Under the pieces are notes generated by a model. That model saw only the letters and a program-made list of their open reading frames with translations. It ran no database searches and was not told where the DNA came from. Below, piece by piece: positions 1-8,301 of a DNA stretch of 19,658 bases; position 1 is the stretch's first letter; each line of letters starts with the position of its first letter. The stretch covers positions 1 through 19,658 of the forward strand of contig NZ_PNHQ01000025.1 of the NCBI RefSeq assembly GCF_002871935.1. The letters run 5' to 3'. The position numbers and the translations under genes are program-made. The stretch is from Aerococcus viridans (GTDB lineage: Bacteria > Bacillota > Bacilli > Lactobacillales > Aerococcaceae).

Positions 1-782
1 TGATGCTGATTCAGATGCAGACTCAGACGCACTTACTGATGCTGACTCAGATGCAGATTCAGACGCAGATTCAGATGCGCTTACTGATGCTGATTCAGAT
101 GCTGACTCAGACGCACTTAATGATGCTGATTCAGAAGCGCTTGTTGAAGCTGACTCAGATGCGCTTGTTGATGCTGATTCAGACGCACTTACTGATGCTG
201 ACTCAGATGCGCTTGTTGATGCTGACTCAGATGCGCTTACTGACGCAGATTCAGATGCAGACTCAGATGCGCTTACTGATGCTGATTCAGATGCAGACTC
301 AGACGCACTTACTGATGCTGACTCAGATGCGCTTACTGATGCTGATTCAGATGCAGACTCAGACGCACTTAATGATGCTGACTCAGATGCACTTACTGAA
401 GATGATTCAGATGCGCTTGTTGAAGCTGACTCAGATGCAGACTCAGATGCGCTTGTTGAAGCTGACTCAGATGCAGACTCAGATGCGCTTACTGACGCTG
501 ACTCAGATGCGCTTACTGACGCAGATTCAGATGCTGACTCAGACGCACTTACTGATGCTGATTCAGATGCTGACTCAGACGCACTTACTGATGCTGACTC
601 AGATGCTGACTCAGATGCACTTACTGACGCTGACTCAGATGTGCTTACTGAAGATGATTCAGATGCAGACTCAGATGCGCTTACTGATGCTGATTCAGAT
701 GAGCTTGTTGAAGCTGACTCAGATGCGCTCACTGATGCAGATTCAGATGCACTTATTGAAGACGATGTAGAAGCTGATTCAG
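1..782 (-). repeat. Second serine-rich repeat region (SRR2) of the adhesin
   Basis: The DNA is a degenerate tandem array of 18-bp-scale units encoding alternating serine: ESAS followed by VS, TS, LS or ES and AS, in the adhesin frame throughout. The array continues off the left edge, so its full length is unknown. Plus-strand translation of the same DNA gives a meaningless Leu/Gln/Thr-rich frame. Such arrays vary in copy number between strains and are prone to assembly collapse. Confidence 0.93.
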
Positions 783-2703
783 AATTTGGATTTCTATCAG
801 GTTGTGCATTTTTAATATAATGTGTGCTCCGAGCACCATTTGGTGCAGGCTCCTGTCCAATTCCAAAGTTGTACAATTGCCCTTTTGTAATACCCAATTC
901 TGTCAAAGTAGCTGTTTTTGTAACTTTCCCATAATTCATTGTTAATACATTACTAGTAGAATTAAACGATATAGTTACAGTATTCCATCCCTGTCCCCTA
1001 AATCCACTAAAAGAATTTGTAGCGTAGTCAAAAATGGTTCCAGAGTTTTTGGCACCAATCATACTAGTTGTTCCCGATGCATCATTTTTAACAGCGACTG
1101 CATATCCTCTTTTTGAAGCATCACCTTTTAAGGTTGTGGCATTTGAATCAATATTTGACATAGGGGACCTATTAGTATCTAATTTGAATCCAGAAACATT
1201 TGGCGCTCCTTTATCCCCAATGATACCCCCATCATTTACAATATCTTGAGGATTTCCTTGATAAAACATAAACTGCCAGCCGCCTGGAGCTTGAGTTGCC
1301 CCTATATCTGCATTTGCAATATCAAAAGAAATCTTAAAATCTGATGTAAAATCATACTTTGATGGCGCTTGTAATAGTCCCGGATTAACGCCATCTATAT
1401 GTAGTCCTGGATAACCTTCACTATAATTTCTTTCAATTTCCCAATTTCCATATCTTAGAAAATCTTCAACGTTAGTATAACTTTGATTCTTATTGCCAGT
1501 ATCTGTAGCTAGAGCTGCAAATGTAGAAAGGCGAGATATAACACTATCATTGGTAGTAGCCATCATGGTTTGGATATTACTTAAATCTCCACTACCTAAT
1601 TCTGTAACCATAACTTCTTCAATAGCTTTTTCTAGTTGACGCAACTCTTCTTTGGAGTAATTCAAATCGTTTATGACAACAACATTATCTTCTTTATAGT
1701 TATCAGTGTTTGCTATTACTTTCTCTATTATCTTATCTGCGTTGTTTTGATTAATGTCACCAGAATTAATAATTTCATTAAATTCTTCATCAGACATGAT
1801 TTGATCTTTCACATTTTGGGCTTTTTGACTTTCTATATCATCATTAATTTGCCCAGAATATTCATCACTCAATTCGTCCAACTCTAAATTATTTTGAGTT
1901 GTAGCACTATCTTGTACTGTTAGATCATTTTCGATACTTTCACTATTAACTCTCTCTAGTTCACTTTCATTCTTACTGTTACTCAGTTCGCTATTATTTA
2001 CATCATTAGCTACGTCTCCCAATAAGTTATCGTCCGATGATTCACTTTCACTTGCTGAAGTACTTGCACTAATTGATTCACTTTCACTTACTGAAGTACT
2101 TGTACTAATTGATTCACTTTCACTTACTGAAGCGCTTGTACTAACTGATTCACTTTCACTTACTGAAGTGCTTATACTAATTGATTCACTTTCACTTACT
2201 GAAGCGCTTATACTAATTGATTCACTTTCACTCGCTAAAGCACTATCAATAGCAATTTCACTAACATCATTTTGCACCTCAGATGTTAATTCTTCTTTAT
2301 TTTCTTGCTCGTTAATTTCGCTGGCCAGATTTTCTTCGTTTGAGGTAATAGATTCGGATGATTGTAATAACGTAGAGTCTGCTGTAACTAAAATATCCCT
2401 ACTAGATTCTACTTCATGTGAAATTTCATCAGCATGCATAACAGGGGTATAGATAGTACCAATCCCAAATACCGCTCCTGCACCTATAGTGCCCGAGAGT
2501 ATACGTTTATATTTATTATCTTCTAATTGAAAAGTATCTTCATCCTTTAACTCGGTATCTTGTTCTACTGATGAAAATAACTTTAATAAGCCAAAACGGC
2601 TAACACAGGTTTTTACCCAGTTTTTACCACTTTTATGCATTTTGACTCTTGATTTTCTTTCTGTCTCAAAAAAATCTCCATGTCTAAACTTATTCCAATT
2701 CAT
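1..2703 (-). CDS. Serine-rich repeat surface adhesin, N-terminal 901 residues (C-terminus off left edge)
   Basis: The open frame runs without a stop from ATG at 2703 to the left edge, with a GGAGGG ribosome site seven bases upstream of the start. Residues 1-91 form a long accessory-Sec-type signal: KMHKSGKNW near residues 20-28 matches the KxYKxGKxW motif with His for Tyr, then a hydrophobic stretch from about 68 to 88 and a likely cleavage after VMHA (91). Residues 158-217 are a first Ser-rich repeat and 222-400 an acidic linker. Residues about 402-632 resemble the L-type lectin module of staphylococcal SraP (GFKLDT motif). From about 641 to the edge it is Ser-x repeats (ESAS/VSAS). Family knowledge says such proteins are O-glycosylated, exported by SecA2/SecY2 and anchored by sortase; the export genes, glycosyltransferases and LPxTG anchor would lie off the left edge and are not visible here. 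Confidence 0.93.
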   Translation of the reverse strand, partial: MNWNKFRHGDFFETERKSRVKMHKSGKNWVKTCVSRFGLLKLFSSVEQDTELKDEDTFQLEDNKYKRILSGTIGAGAVFGIGTIYTPVMHADEISHEVESSRDILVTADSTLLQSSESITSNEENLASEINEQENKEELTSEVQNDVSEIAIDSALASESESISISASVSESESISISTSVSESESVSTSASVSESESISTSTSVSESESISASTSASESESSDDNLLGDVANDVNNSELSNSKNESELERVNSESIENDLTVQDSATTQNNLELDELSDEYSGQINDDIESQKAQNVKDQIMSDEEFNEIINSGDINQNNADKIIEKVIANTDNYKEDNVVVINDLNYSKEELRQLEKAIEEVMVTELGSGDLSNIQTMMATTNDSVISRLSTFAALATDTGNKNQSYTNVEDFLRYGNWEIERNYSEGYPGLHIDGVNPGLLQAPSKYDFTSDFKISFDIANADIGATQAPGGWQFMFYQGNPQDIVNDGGIIGDKGAPNVSGFKLDTNRSPMSNIDSNATTLKGDASKRGYAVAVKNDASGTTSMIGAKNSGTIFDYATNSFSGFRGQGWNTVTISFNSTSNVLTMNYGKVTKTATLTELGITKGQLYNFGIGQEPAPNGARSTHYIKNAQPDRNPNSESASTSSSISASESASVSASESASTSSSESASVSASESASESSSVSTSESASVSASESASESASVSASESASESASVSASESASESASVSASESASVSASESASESASTSASESASESASTSASESSSVSASESASLSASESASESASVSASESASVSASESASESASVSASESASESASVSASESASTSASESASVSASESASTSASESASTSASESASLSASESASESASVSASESASESASESASVSASESASESAS
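2053..2232 (-). repeat. First serine-rich repeat region (SRR1): five 36-bp units
   Basis: Five consecutive 12-residue units of the pattern SESES-[IV]-S-[ITA]-S-[AT]-S-[VA] (residues 158-217), plus a partial sixth unit SESES. Serine is encoded mostly by AGT and TCA and Glu by GAA, a set different from the TCT-rich SRR2. A short SRR1 between signal peptide and ligand-binding module is the usual plan of this adhesin family. Confidence 0.9.
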
Positions 2704-3103
2704 TCATTCTCCCTCCAAAAAATAACATAACAGTTTACATATAATGGATAATATAATCATTAATATATTATAATAAGAAAACTAGAAAAGCATTTTCTAT
2801 TTTATGTTTAATAAACATGTTTTTGAATTTGAAAAAGGAGATTAGTAAAACAATTAACTCAAAAAACTAGAATATAACATCAATTTAAAATTGATAAAGA
2901 GAAAAACGATGCTGAAATGATTTTCTTCAGCACCGTTTTTATTTATATATATTATTAGAAGGGTCATTTGAATTACTCAAATTTTTGATTCAACGAGCAA
3001 TTTATATTGTAGTATTTTATAGATTTTATCTCAATCTTTCATTCTAGGAACAGCATCATAATATTAATTTATGGTTTCTACCCTATCGATGATCTACCAA
3101 AAT
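2704..3103. other. 400-bp AT-rich intergenic region upstream of the adhesin
   Basis: No gene is seen here. It holds the adhesin ribosome site (near 2709-2714), a minus-strand TATAAT at 2767-2772 without a convincing -35, a 15-bp palindrome at 2804-2818 (ATGTTTA, one base, TAAACAT), and a hairpin at 2902-2940. The palindrome lies about 30 bp upstream of the possible -10 and could be a regulator site, which is inference only. The stretch 2941-3103 shows nothing I recognise. Confidence 0.5.
2902..2940 (-). terminator. Rho-independent terminator after the esterase gene
   Basis: Arms at 2902-2916 and 2926-2940 pair over 15 positions with a 9-base loop. The single non-Watson-Crick position is a G-U wobble in minus-strand RNA but an A-C mismatch in plus-strand RNA. 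The T-run follows the stem on the minus strand, so it most likely ends transcripts from the esterase gene about 165 bp upstream. Confidence 0.7.
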
Positions 3104-3940
3104 TTATAATGGCCAGCCCTGTGTAATAAATCGTAGACAATCTGATAAGTGCTTAGACCAATACGCTTCTGAATGTTCATCTCCGTGGAAAATATTTAAT
3201 GATACATTCTCCGGTGCAACCCCTGATTGGATGACTTGTTGGCTATACTTAATGGCATCATTAATATAGGCTTGTTCAGTATGGGGACCGATAATCATCT
3301 CATCCACTTCATCGCCTTCTTCAGTACCACATTCAATATAAATTCTTTGATCTTTTGGCAAAGTCTTTCGCTGAATATAGCGGTCAAAGTCTTTAGCTAC
3401 TGCCCAATTCGTTAAGGAGAAAATACCTAACCGACCGACTTGGTCTTTATAAGCCGCACCCAAATAAGTAGCAATTGTTGCCCCAAAAGATGACCCTATC
3501 ATAGCTGTATGTGCTGCATCTGACAGCGTTCGGTAATGTTGGTCCACAAAGTTTTTGACGATGGTCATCACAAACTCTGAGAACTCTGCCCCCCTGCCAC
3601 CTTGTCCAGTGAGTCGTGGGTCGTAAGCATCCTTTATAGACCATGGCAAATATTCTAAGGTACGCATCTCTTCGCCATTATCAATGCCCACAATAATCAT
3701 GCTTGGTAAATCTGGATTTCTTTTGATTGCGTGAATTGTTTTCCAGGAGTGTTTTGAAAATGCCTCTGTTGAATGGAATACATTCTGTCCGTCATGCATA
3801 TAAACTACAGGATAATGCTTATCTGTATTTTCGTCATAATCTTTAGGTAAGAGCACGCGTATCCGTCGCTTATCCAATGTGTAGGGCACATCTAAAATAT
3901 GTTCTTTAAGTTCCAAATAGAAAAATGGTGCAAACTCCAT
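3104..3940 (-). CDS. Alpha/beta-hydrolase of the putative esterase (EsteraseD/Fes-like) family
   Basis: A 278-residue cytosolic protein with no signal peptide. Start chosen at ATG 3940, because a GGAGGAG ribosome site sits just upstream; a longer frame to 3982 would read through that site. Near residues 45-60 PVVYMHDGQNVF is the family's oxyanion-strand motif. GSSFG with Ser151 is the nucleophile elbow. His256 in GDEHSEAYW fits the catalytic His; the acid is probably in the ECGTEEGDE segment. Relatives hydrolyse esters of siderophores, acyl groups or small thioesters, so the substrate here is unknown. It lies downstream of ylbG, separated from it by a hairpin terminator. Confidence 0.85.
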   Translation of the reverse strand: MEFAPFFYLELKEHILDVPYTLDKRRIRVLLPKDYDENTDKHYPVVYMHDGQNVFHSTEAFSKHSWKTIHAIKRNPDLPSMIIVGIDNGEEMRTLEYLPWSIKDAYDPRLTGQGGRGAEFSEFVMTIVKNFVDQHYRTLSDAAHTAMIGSSFGATIATYLGAAYKDQVGRLGIFSLTNWAVAKDFDRYIQRKTLPKDQRIYIECGTEEGDEVDEMIIGPHTEQAYINDAIKYSQQVIQSGVAPENVSLNIFHGDEHSEAYWSKHLSDCLRFITQGWPL

Positions 3941-3961
3941 CCTGACTCTCCTCCAACTATT

Positions 3962-3995
3962 GAAAAAGAACCTTGGGCACATTCAATCCCAAGGT
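3962..3995 (-). terminator. Rho-independent terminator after ylbG
   Basis: ACCTTGGG-type arms at 3970-3977 and 3988-3995 pair perfectly over 8 bp with a 10-base loop, followed on the minus strand by TTCTTTTTC. It sits about 40 bp after the ylbG stop and just upstream of the esterase ribosome site, so the esterase depends on read-through or on a promoter I could not identify. Confidence 0.8.
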
Positions 3996-4033
3996 CCCTT
4001 CAAAATTTCATTTACTATATATTTTATTATATA

Positions 4034-4357
4034 TTAAGCATACCGTTCATTCAAACGATCTTTATCGTCCGAATCCTTCTTGGCCATCAAGTCTGCTGCA
4101 TAGGCATCGAAAGCCGCCGCGTAATCCGTCGCCATCGCTTGTCTAGGTGACACATCCACTTGACGGACAAAATGTAGCTTTTCCAAATTCTTTTGAATAT
4201 GGTCCGCTTCTTCCATATCAGTATAGACAATTGCATACTTCATCTTGCGCGAGACATAATAAACAAAACCATATTTTTGTAACTGCTTGACTTTTTTATT
4301 CGAATACATCCACACAATCAATGCTTGTCGTGATTGTGCTTGATCATAAATACTCAT
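4034..4357 (-). CDS. ylbG: YlbG-family (UPF0298/DUF2129) small cytosolic protein
   Basis: A 107-residue protein. The N-terminal two thirds match the YlbG pattern: QALIVWMYSNKKVKQLQKYG, then YYVSRKMKYAIVY, then MEEADHIQKNLEKLHFV. The C-terminal tail after residue 75 is Ala/Asp/Lys-rich and looks less conserved. The start at ATG 4357 has an AAAGGAAG ribosome site. The biochemical role of the family is not firmly known. In Bacillus and relatives ylbG lies downstream of the ftsW-pycA region, as here, which supports the call. Confidence 0.9.
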   Translation of the reverse strand: MSIYDQAQSRQALIVWMYSNKKVKQLQKYGFVYYVSRKMKYAIVYTDMEEADHIQKNLEKLHFVRQVDVSPRQAMATDYAAAFDAYAADLMAKKDSDDKDRLNERYA

Positions 4358-4392
4358 ATCATCGACTTCCTTTAATTACTCGCTTTAATTTC

Positions 4393-4420
4393 ATTATAAC
4401 AGGAATTCATCTGACCGTAA
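4393..4420 (-). promoter_or_regulatory. Promoter of ylbG
   Basis: Minus-strand TATAAT at 4393-4398 preceded by TG one base upstream (extended -10). TTACGG at 4415-4420 is a weak -35 at 16-bp spacing. It lies 36 bp upstream of the ylbG start and immediately beside structured repeat copy 1. Confidence 0.6.
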
Positions 4421-4446
4421 CCCTTAAACCACTTTATAAGAAAATA

Positions 4447-4616
4447 GAAGGTGAGACAAAAGTCGTTTAGAATTGACGTACTGGACCAAAAGACGAACAA
4501 TAATGAAATATTATTGGAGACTTTTGGGAAGTATCGGATAATTCTGACTTTTGGAACCCGATTATAAACGTTCTTATATAGCAAAGAGAGGCTGAGACAT
4601 TTTTGTCCCAGCCTCT
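4447..4616 (+). repeat. Structured intergenic repeat, copy 1 (170 bp)
   Basis: Nearly the same sequence recurs inverted at 14959-15129, with about nine substitutions over the first 150 positions. The element contains a long interrupted hairpin. Its paired segments are 4457-4464 with 4546-4553, 4469-4474 with 4540-4545, 4479-4482 with 4530-4533, 4486-4492 with 4521-4527, and 4499-4504 with 4510-4515, closed by a 5-base loop. A second hairpin at 4587-4616 ends the element. It fills most of the space between ylbG and pyc and does not look like coding DNA. Both genes are transcribed on the minus strand, opposite to the orientation given here. Function unknown; possibly a dispersed mobile miniature element or a 3'-end RNA element. 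Confidence 0.85.
4587..4616 (-). terminator. Terminator-like hairpin after pyc, part of repeat copy 1
   Basis: AGAGGCTG-type arms 4587-4598 and 4605-4616 pair over 12 positions with a 6-base loop. The only non-standard pair is a G-U wobble on the minus strand (A-C mismatch on the plus strand), favouring minus-strand function. It begins 17 bp after the pyc stop. The following T-tract (CTCTTTG) is weak, so termination may be partial. Confidence 0.6.
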
Positions 4617-4632
4617 ACACTCCCTTGGTCTA

Positions 4633-7600
4633 TTATTCCAAAACTAATAATAAATCACCAGAATTTACTTGATCACCGTTAGCAACCAATAATTCTTTCA
4701 CCACAGCTTTACGTGGTGCTTTCAACGTTGTTTCCATCTTCATCGCTTCAGAAACTAACAATAATTGGCCTTCTTCAATTTCATCGCCTTGTTGAACCTG
4801 AACATCAAGGATTGTTCCTGGCATGGTAGCGGCGATATGGTTAGTATTGCCGTGATCAGCTTTACGACGAACTGCTGCCGTTGTTTGGGCATTTGCATCA
4901 CGAACGATAATTTCACGAGATTGACCGTTTAATTCAAAGAAGACAATTCGTTGACCCGTTTCATCAAGTTCACCAATTTGAATCAAGCGGATATACAAGA
5001 CTTTCCCCTTTTGAATTTCCACATTGACTGTTTCACCTATCCTCATACCATAGAAGAAGCTTGGTGTTGGGATAATTGAAACGTCAGAATAACGTTCAAG
5101 CTTATGACGGTAGTCTACAAAGACTTCCGGATACATAATATAAGATAAGACGTCTTGGTCGTCTACATCTTCATCACCTAATTTCGCAATCAATTCTTGG
5201 CGAGTTGCTTCAAAGTCAATTGGTGGTAAATGTTCACCTGGACGGTCAGTTGATGCTACTTCTCCTTTTAAGATGATTTCAGATACATCTTTCGGGAATC
5301 CACCTTCTGGTTGACCGATTTTACCTTTAAACAAATCGATAACAGATTGTGGGAAGTCGTATTGTGTCCCTTCTTTGAAGAATTTATCAATTGTTAGGTC
5401 ATTTTGAACCATAAACAAGGCCATATCACCGACAACTTTAGATGAAGGTGTTACTTTTACGATATCCCCAAACAGTAAGTTGACATCATGGTACATCTGT
5501 TTTACTTCGTCCCAACGATTACCTAAACCAACAGATTTAGCTTGTTGTTGTAAGTTTGTATATTGACCACCAGGCATCTCTGTATTGTAGATTTCAGTTT
5601 CTGGCCCTTCTAGTCCTGAGGTAAATTCATTATAGTACGAACGCACACCTAACCAATATTGGTTGATTTTCTCTGCATTTTGAACATGGATATTTGGTTT
5701 ACGGTCGTTATACTCCATCGCATAGTATAGTGATTGCATAGATGGTTGTGATGTGGTTGAAGCAAATGCAGAGCTTGCCACATCCACAATATCCACACCT
5801 GCACGTGATGCTTCAGTATAAGTTAGAATACCGTTACCTGCTGTATCGTGCGTGTGTAAATGAATTGGCACATCAATATGGTCTTTCAATTCTGAAATTA
5901 AAGCATAAGCTGCTTGTGGTTTTAATAACCCTGCCATATCTTTAACGGCAATAATATCTGCACCCATGGCTTGCAACTCTTTAGCTAAGTTCACATAGTA
6001 GTCTAGTGAATACTTGGTACGCTCTGGATTTAAGATATCACCTGTATAGCACATTGTTGCTTCGGCAATCTTACCAGCATCTTTCACATATTGAATGGGT
6101 TTTTCAATTTGTTTCGTCCAGTTTAGTGAGTCAAAGACACGGAAGACATCGATACCTGACGCTGCAGCCTGGTCTATGAAGGCTTTTAGTGTGTTATCTG
6201 GGTATGAAGTATAGCCTACTGCATTGGAACCACGGAATAACATTTGTAGTAAGGTATTTGGCATTGCTTCACGTAATTTTTCTAGTCGACGCCAAGGGTC
6301 TTCAGTTAAGAAACGGAAAGCAGCATCAAAAGTCGCGCCCCCCCAAACTTCCATAGAGAATAAGTTTGGTAGTGCATCTTCCATTACTTTAGCCGGTTTC
6401 ACCATATCTCGAGTACGCATTCGCGTAGCGATTAATGATTGATGGGCATCACGCATGGTTGTATCTGTTAATAATAGGTCGTTTGAATTTTTAATAAATG
6501 CTTGGACACCTTTGACACCATCACGGTCTAAAATTTGTTTTGCGGATAGGCCATTACGTTCTACGCGTTCAATTTTAGGTGTTGGAATTGTTTGGAATTG
6601 CCCTTTCTCATTTTCAATACCCGGAAAGCCATTTACAGAAATGTCCCCAATATATTGTAAGATTTTGTTCCCACGGTCACGGTTACGTTCTTTAGGGAAA
6701 TCGAACAATTCTGGTGTTTGATCAATGAATATTGTATTGGCAGTACCCTCTAGGAAAACAGGGTGGTTAACAACATTACGTAAGAAAGGAATATTATTTT
6801 TAACACCACGTACACGATATTCTCTTAAAGAACGGTCCATCTTCGCTACTGTATCTTCAAATGTGGTACCGTAAGTAATTAATTTCGCAATCATTGAGTC
6901 AAAGTACGGACTAACTACTGTATTTTGGAAACCATTACCGGCATCTAAACGGACACCAAATCCACCTGGAGAACGGTAAGTATTAATTTTACCAGTATCT
7001 GGGAAGAAGTTGTTATTTGGATCCTCAGTGGTAACACGACATTGGATAGCGAAACCATTTAATGGTAATGCTTCTTGAGATGGTAAACCAATTTCACTTA
7101 AACTCTCACCTGCAGCTATACGAATTTGTGTCTGTACAATGTCTACACCAGTGATTTGTTCTGAAATCGTATGTTCTACTTGGATTCGTGGGTTTACTTC
7201 AATAAAGTAGAAATCTTCGCCATCTAATAAGAACTCAACTGTTCCGGCATTCGCGTAATCTACTGAATCTAAGAAATCACGGGCAGCATTACAGATACGA
7301 TGACGTAGTGCCATTGACATATTGACAGTAGGTGCCACTTCAACTACTTTTTGGTGGCGACGTTGTACTGAACAATCACGTTCCCATAAATGCATGGTGT
7401 TTCCTTGTTCATCAGCAATCACTTGAACTTCAATATGTTTTGGTCCTTCAACGTATTTTTCAACGTAAGCTTCTCCTGAACCAAAAGCTTTGGTTGCTTC
7501 AGAGACAGCTAGACGGTATTGTTCTGCTACTTCATCTTCTGAACGAACAACACGCATACCACGGCCACCACCACCTAAAGCAGCTTTAATAATGATTGGG

Positions 7601-8061
7601 TAGCCAGCTGTTTTACCAAATTCAACTACTTCTTCAAGACTTTCAACTGGTCCATCTGATCCTGGAATCAACGGAATATTGGCTTTTTTAGCTGCTTCAC
7701 GCGCTTTTACCTTATCTCCGAACATGTCTAAAATTTCGTATGAAGGGCCTATAAATTTAATACCTTCTTCCTCACAACGGCGCGCAAATTCAGTGTTTTC
7801 TGAAAGGAAACCGTAGCCAGGGTGAATGGCATCAGCATCTACATCTTTAGCAATTTGAATAATGGTTTCGATATCTAAATAAGCTTCAACAGCCTTCTTA
7901 TCACGAGATAATAGATAAGATTCGTCTGCTTTGAAACGGTGAACTGAACCTTCGTCCTCTTGTGAATAAACTGCGACAGTATGAATGCCTAGTTCATAAC
8001 ACGCCCGGAAAATACGGATTGCGATTTCCCCACGGTTCGCAACTAATACTTTATTGATCAT
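4633..8061 (-). CDS. pyc: Pyruvate carboxylase
   Basis: This 1142-residue biotin enzyme makes oxaloacetate from pyruvate, bicarbonate and ATP in the cytosol, refilling C4 acids for aspartate synthesis. It is the full single-chain form. The biotin carboxylase domain comes first, with the ATP-grasp loop GGGGRGMR at 163-170 and QVEHTISEQITG further on. The carboxyltransferase domain begins near residue 525 with DTTMRDAHQS and carries the carboxylated-lysine motif VKDMAG (Lys707). The C-terminal biotinyl domain has SEAMKMET with Lys1108 as the biotin site. Start ATG 8061 follows a GGGAG ribosome site. It is monocistronic by its flanking terminator hairpins, and lies downstream of ftsW as in Bacillus but with a sugar-transport cassette between. 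Confidence 0.98.
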   Translation of the reverse strand: MINKVLVANRGEIAIRIFRACYELGIHTVAVYSQEDEGSVHRFKADESYLLSRDKKAVEAYLDIETIIQIAKDVDADAIHPGYGFLSENTEFARRCEEEGIKFIGPSYEILDMFGDKVKAREAAKKANIPLIPGSDGPVESLEEVVEFGKTAGYPIIIKAALGGGGRGMRVVRSEDEVAEQYRLAVSEATKAFGSGEAYVEKYVEGPKHIEVQVIADEQGNTMHLWERDCSVQRRHQKVVEVAPTVNMSMALRHRICNAARDFLDSVDYANAGTVEFLLDGEDFYFIEVNPRIQVEHTISEQITGVDIVQTQIRIAAGESLSEIGLPSQEALPLNGFAIQCRVTTEDPNNNFFPDTGKINTYRSPGGFGVRLDAGNGFQNTVVSPYFDSMIAKLITYGTTFEDTVAKMDRSLREYRVRGVKNNIPFLRNVVNHPVFLEGTANTIFIDQTPELFDFPKERNRDRGNKILQYIGDISVNGFPGIENEKGQFQTIPTPKIERVERNGLSAKQILDRDGVKGVQAFIKNSNDLLLTDTTMRDAHQSLIATRMRTRDMVKPAKVMEDALPNLFSMEVWGGATFDAAFRFLTEDPWRRLEKLREAMPNTLLQMLFRGSNAVGYTSYPDNTLKAFIDQAAASGIDVFRVFDSLNWTKQIEKPIQYVKDAGKIAEATMCYTGDILNPERTKYSLDYYVNLAKELQAMGADIIAVKDMAGLLKPQAAYALISELKDHIDVPIHLHTHDTAGNGILTYTEASRAGVDIVDVASSAFASTTSQPSMQSLYYAMEYNDRKPNIHVQNAEKINQYWLGVRSYYNEFTSGLEGPETEIYNTEMPGGQYTNLQQQAKSVGLGNRWDEVKQMYHDVNLLFGDIVKVTPSSKVVGDMALFMVQNDLTIDKFFKEGTQYDFPQSVIDLFKGKIGQPEGGFPKDVSEIILKGEVASTDRPGEHLPPIDFEATRQELIAKLGDEDVDDQDVLSYIMYPEVFVDYRHKLERYSDVSIIPTPSFFYGMRIGETVNVEIQKGKVLYIRLIQIGELDETGQRIVFFELNGQSREIIVRDANAQTTAAVRRKADHGNTNHIAATMPGTILDVQVQQGDEIEEGQLLLVSEAMKMETTLKAPRKAVVKELLVANGDQVNSGDLLLVLE

Positions 8062-8118
8062 TTATAGTAACTCCCTCTCTTACGCCTCTAACAAGTTGAC
8101 GCTTGTTTATACTTGCCA

Positions 8119-8146
8119 ATTGTATCATAGTTTGCCATATTTTGAA
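8119..8146 (-). promoter_or_regulatory. Probable promoter of pyc
   Basis: Minus-strand TACAAT at 8119-8124 and TTCAAA at 8141-8146 with a 16-bp spacer, about 58 bp upstream of the pyc start. A 7-bp inverted repeat (8162-8168 with 8177-8183) lies just upstream and could be a regulator site; that is weak. Confidence 0.45.
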
Positions 8147-8254
8147 TCATTTTGACATAGAAAAATGAAAGAAATCTCATTTTCTTATCATAATTGGTAA
8201 AGATATAAATGATCATTTATTTAAATATAATTTTTCCTATATTATTTTGACAGT

Positions 8255-8290
8255 AAAAAAAGAAGCTGGGTTTGTATAGCCAACTTCTTT
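8255..8290 (-). terminator. Rho-independent terminator after the NagE-like PTS gene
   Basis: Arms 8262-8269 and 8280-8287 pair over 8 bp (one G-U on the minus strand), followed on the minus strand by a run of seven T. It starts 12 bp after the PTS stop codon and closes the two-gene operon. Confidence 0.85.
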
Positions 8291-8301
8291 TCCAAAAATA
8301 A

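Noticed and set aside
3..770. Plus-strand open frame of 255 codons rich in Leu, Gln and Thr
   Set aside because: It is the complement of the SRR2 repeat; the minus frame continues in phase with the adhesin start, lectin module and signal peptide, while this frame has no ribosome site and no sensible protein.
1..782. CRISPR-like array
   Set aside because: Units are contiguous and degenerate with a coding period of three and no unique spacers; it is a coding tandem repeat.
3447..3644. Second minus-strand frame within the esterase gene
   Set aside because: It is a shadow of the esterase frame, which carries the complete family motifs.
4372..4584. 70-codon minus-strand frame across structured repeat copy 1 and the ylbG promoter
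   Set aside because: It lies inside a folded repeat, its product resembles nothing I know, and I see no ribosome site for it.
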